5,782 bases of DNA, from assembly GCA_016200035.1 (NCBI GenBank), contig JACQFM010000103.1, positions 1 to 5,782 of the forward strand. The letters are read 5' to 3'. The notes under the pieces are model-generated. The model made no database searches, was not told the origin of the DNA, and saw only the letters and a program-made list of their open reading frames with translations. Positions 4,590-5,782 of this stretch are shown here, piece after piece. A program made the translations under genes and the position numbers. This DNA is from Nitrososphaerota archaeon. Lineage in GTDB: Archaea; Thermoproteota; Nitrososphaeria; Nitrososphaerales; Nitrosopumilaceae. The first letter of the stretch is position 1. The number at the start of each line of letters is the position of its first letter.

Positions 4590-5699
4590 TTAAGATTTGG
4601 GATTGGCTTGTACTTGCCTCTTAAATTCTTCCCAACTTGGTTTTGGGTTTTTGTTAATATCGATTAATCCAGTATTACAGACGTAATCTGCAGTGTTTTT
4701 TATCACAATCTCATTTCCAAAACTCAGACTGGGACTTTCTGTATTTAGACTCTTCATACAGCTCTCAATTGGTCTGTCGTATTGCCTAAACCAAGTGAGA
4801 AACTCAAAACGTGGTTCATTTTTTTTATAAAAGTCAAATGCTATTTTCATAAAGTTTACTTGATCATTATCTGTTCCATTAATTGACTTTGCCGTGCTCC
4901 AACTGATTTCCATCAATGCTACTTTTTTATCACCTGCAAGTTCTAGGATTTTTTCTAAATCCAAACCTGCTTCTTGTGGATTTTTGTCTATCTCATTAAG
5001 AGTGTTAACCGGAAAATAGCTGAATGCAACAAAATCACCTTGGTTTAGCTTATCGACCAGATCTTGCTGAGCGTGGTTCAGTATCCCATGGAGTGAAAAT
5101 GAGTTACCAAATTTGACATTAGGGTATTTTTCCTTTAATTTGGTATAAACTGACATGAAAAAATCTTGATATTTTTTAATATCGTTGTTGTTTTCGCGAA
5201 AGTATCCATCAATCTCTCCACCTATTATTACATGATCTACTATATCATATCGTGATAAAATTGCGTCAAGAATTCTCACGGTATCATCCTCTAAACTTTT
5301 ATCAAGTTGAGGAGTGCCCATCCAATCTGGAAATGGCCCAAAAACTCGATTATTTATTATAGAAAAATAAAGAGTCACCTTCAAGTTATTCTGCCGATTT
5401 AATCCCATCAAGGCATCAGCTACTGTCCAACTGTACTGACCCTTTATTGGTTCTAACATAGGCCAAGAAAGATAGACGTTATTTCTGCCAATTCCTGTAG
5501 ATGCTGCTTCTTCGTATGCACTTTTTAGATCAGAAAGACTTGGCGTTGCGGTAGGAGCCCAAATGACCAAACCTAGTTTTTCATTTCTTTGTGTTGAAGT
5601 CTGCGGTGTTATTTGTGGATGTTGTTGTAATGAGAATGAACCAATTACTATAGCAATTACAGCTACTGCTATTGCACCAGCAAGGATTTTTTTATTCAA
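4590..5699 (-). CDS. Membrane-anchored TIM-barrel glycoside hydrolase-like protein
   Basis: A 369-aa protein. Residues 5-23 form one N-terminal hydrophobic segment (signal anchor or signal peptide), then a Gln/Thr/Pro linker to about 40, then a single soluble domain predicted outside the cell. The order of motifs fits a clan GH-A (beta/alpha)8 barrel: VYLSWPMLEPIKGQYSW (75-91), resembling the W-x-x-hydrophobic-EPxxGxYxW element of beta-glycosidases; LKVTLYFS (106-113); IIGGEIDGYF (158-167) at the strand-4 acid/base position (Glu162); FVAFSYFP (223-230); VALMEISWST (260-269) at the strand-7 nucleophile position (Glu264); and FLTWFRQYD (300-308) at strand 8. Cys314 and Cys341 may pair. The usual Asn before the acid/base Glu is Gly here. 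No specific GH family is recognised. Starts with TTG at 5699; an in-frame TAA at 5706-5708 rules out earlier starts and the next Met is residue 81. Confidence 0.72.
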   Translation of the reverse strand: MNKKILAGAIAVAVIAIVIGSFSLQQHPQITPQTSTQRNEKLGLVIWAPTATPSLSDLKSAYEEAASTGIGRNNVYLSWPMLEPIKGQYSWTVADALMGLNRQNNLKVTLYFSIINNRVFGPFPDWMGTPQLDKSLEDDTVRILDAILSRYDIVDHVIIGGEIDGYFRENNNDIKKYQDFFMSVYTKLKEKYPNVKFGNSFSLHGILNHAQQDLVDKLNQGDFVAFSYFPVNTLNEIDKNPQEAGLDLEKILELAGDKKVALMEISWSTAKSINGTDNDQVNFMKIAFDFYKKNEPRFEFLTWFRQYDRPIESCMKSLNTESPSLSFGNEIVIKNTADYVCNTGLIDINKNPKPSWEEFKRQVQANPKS

Positions 5700-5782
5700 T
5701 AAAGATTACACTATAGATTGATGGTAAAAAAGTTTGGATCAAAATTGGTTAAAAAAAATTGGCAAACAGTATTTATTACACC
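5700..5782. other. Upstream flank of the glycosidase-like gene, no gene seen
   Basis: This AT-rich edge stretch has stops close by in the glycosidase frame and no convincing ORF. On the minus strand there are T/A-rich candidates for a TATA box (TTTTTTAA around 5750, TAATAAATA around 5770), but none at the 28-base spacing seen for other genes here, so the gene may have a short leader. CCAATTTT occurs twice in close succession on the minus strand (about 5743-5763). No Shine-Dalgarno-like motif precedes the TTG start. Confidence 0.3.

Noticed and set aside
1..5782. CRISPR array, insertion sequence or prophage genes
   Set aside because: No regularly spaced direct repeats, transposase or integrase motifs, or terminal inverted repeats of an element were found on either strand.

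Overview
The window reads as chromosomal DNA of an AT-rich archaeon, most likely a marine or soil ammonia-oxidising thaumarchaeon (Nitrososphaerota, Nitrosopumilus-like). The evidence is a set of archaeal/eukaryotic information-processing genes (ribosomal protein S19e, the RNase P zinc-ribbon subunit Rpp21/Rnp4, a PDCD5/TFAR19 protein, Nep1), a tRNA gene without encoded CCA, TATA-box-like promoters at leaderless spacing, and an enoyl-CoA reductase resembling the one expected in the thaumarchaeal 3-hydroxypropionate/4-hydroxybutyrate (3HP/4HB) carbon-fixation cycle. The assignment rests on family recognition; no database search was run.

Layout. Bases 1-382 (minus) hold the N-terminal part of a CitE/HpcH-type acyl-CoA lyase that runs off the left edge. 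It is followed by a minus-strand train which in transcription order is rnp4 (2594-2286), rps19e (2244-1792), PDCD5-like (1787-1509), enoyl-CoA reductase (1467-397), then the lyase. Gaps are 41, 4, 41 and 14 bases. nep1 (2614-3300, plus) diverges from rnp4 across only 19 bases. A tRNA-Gly(UCC) gene follows nep1 at 3322-3395. The right 40% is a minus-strand pair of exported proteins: a membrane-anchored TIM-barrel glycosidase-like protein (5699-4590) and, 17 bases on, a secreted HExxH protein with two C-terminal repeats (4572-3403). Its stop lies 7 bases from the tRNA 3' end.

How it fits together. The centre is a small-subunit and tRNA biogenesis island: Rnp4 works in tRNA 5' maturation, S19e is in the 30S subunit, and Nep1 methylates a 16S pseudouridine and is genetically tied to S19 assembly in yeast. 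The left side is CoA-ester metabolism. The right side is an uncharacterised cell-surface or secreted pair and is the least explained part of the window.

Regulatory structure. TATA-like boxes centred about 27-28 bases upstream of the start of rnp4, rps19e, the reductase and the tRNA suggest leaderless transcription. A perfect 9-bp inverted repeat brackets the rps19e TATA box. Four of eight protein genes start with GTG or TTG. No intergenic stretch exceeds 300 bases, and no CRISPR array, insertion sequence or other mobile element was seen.
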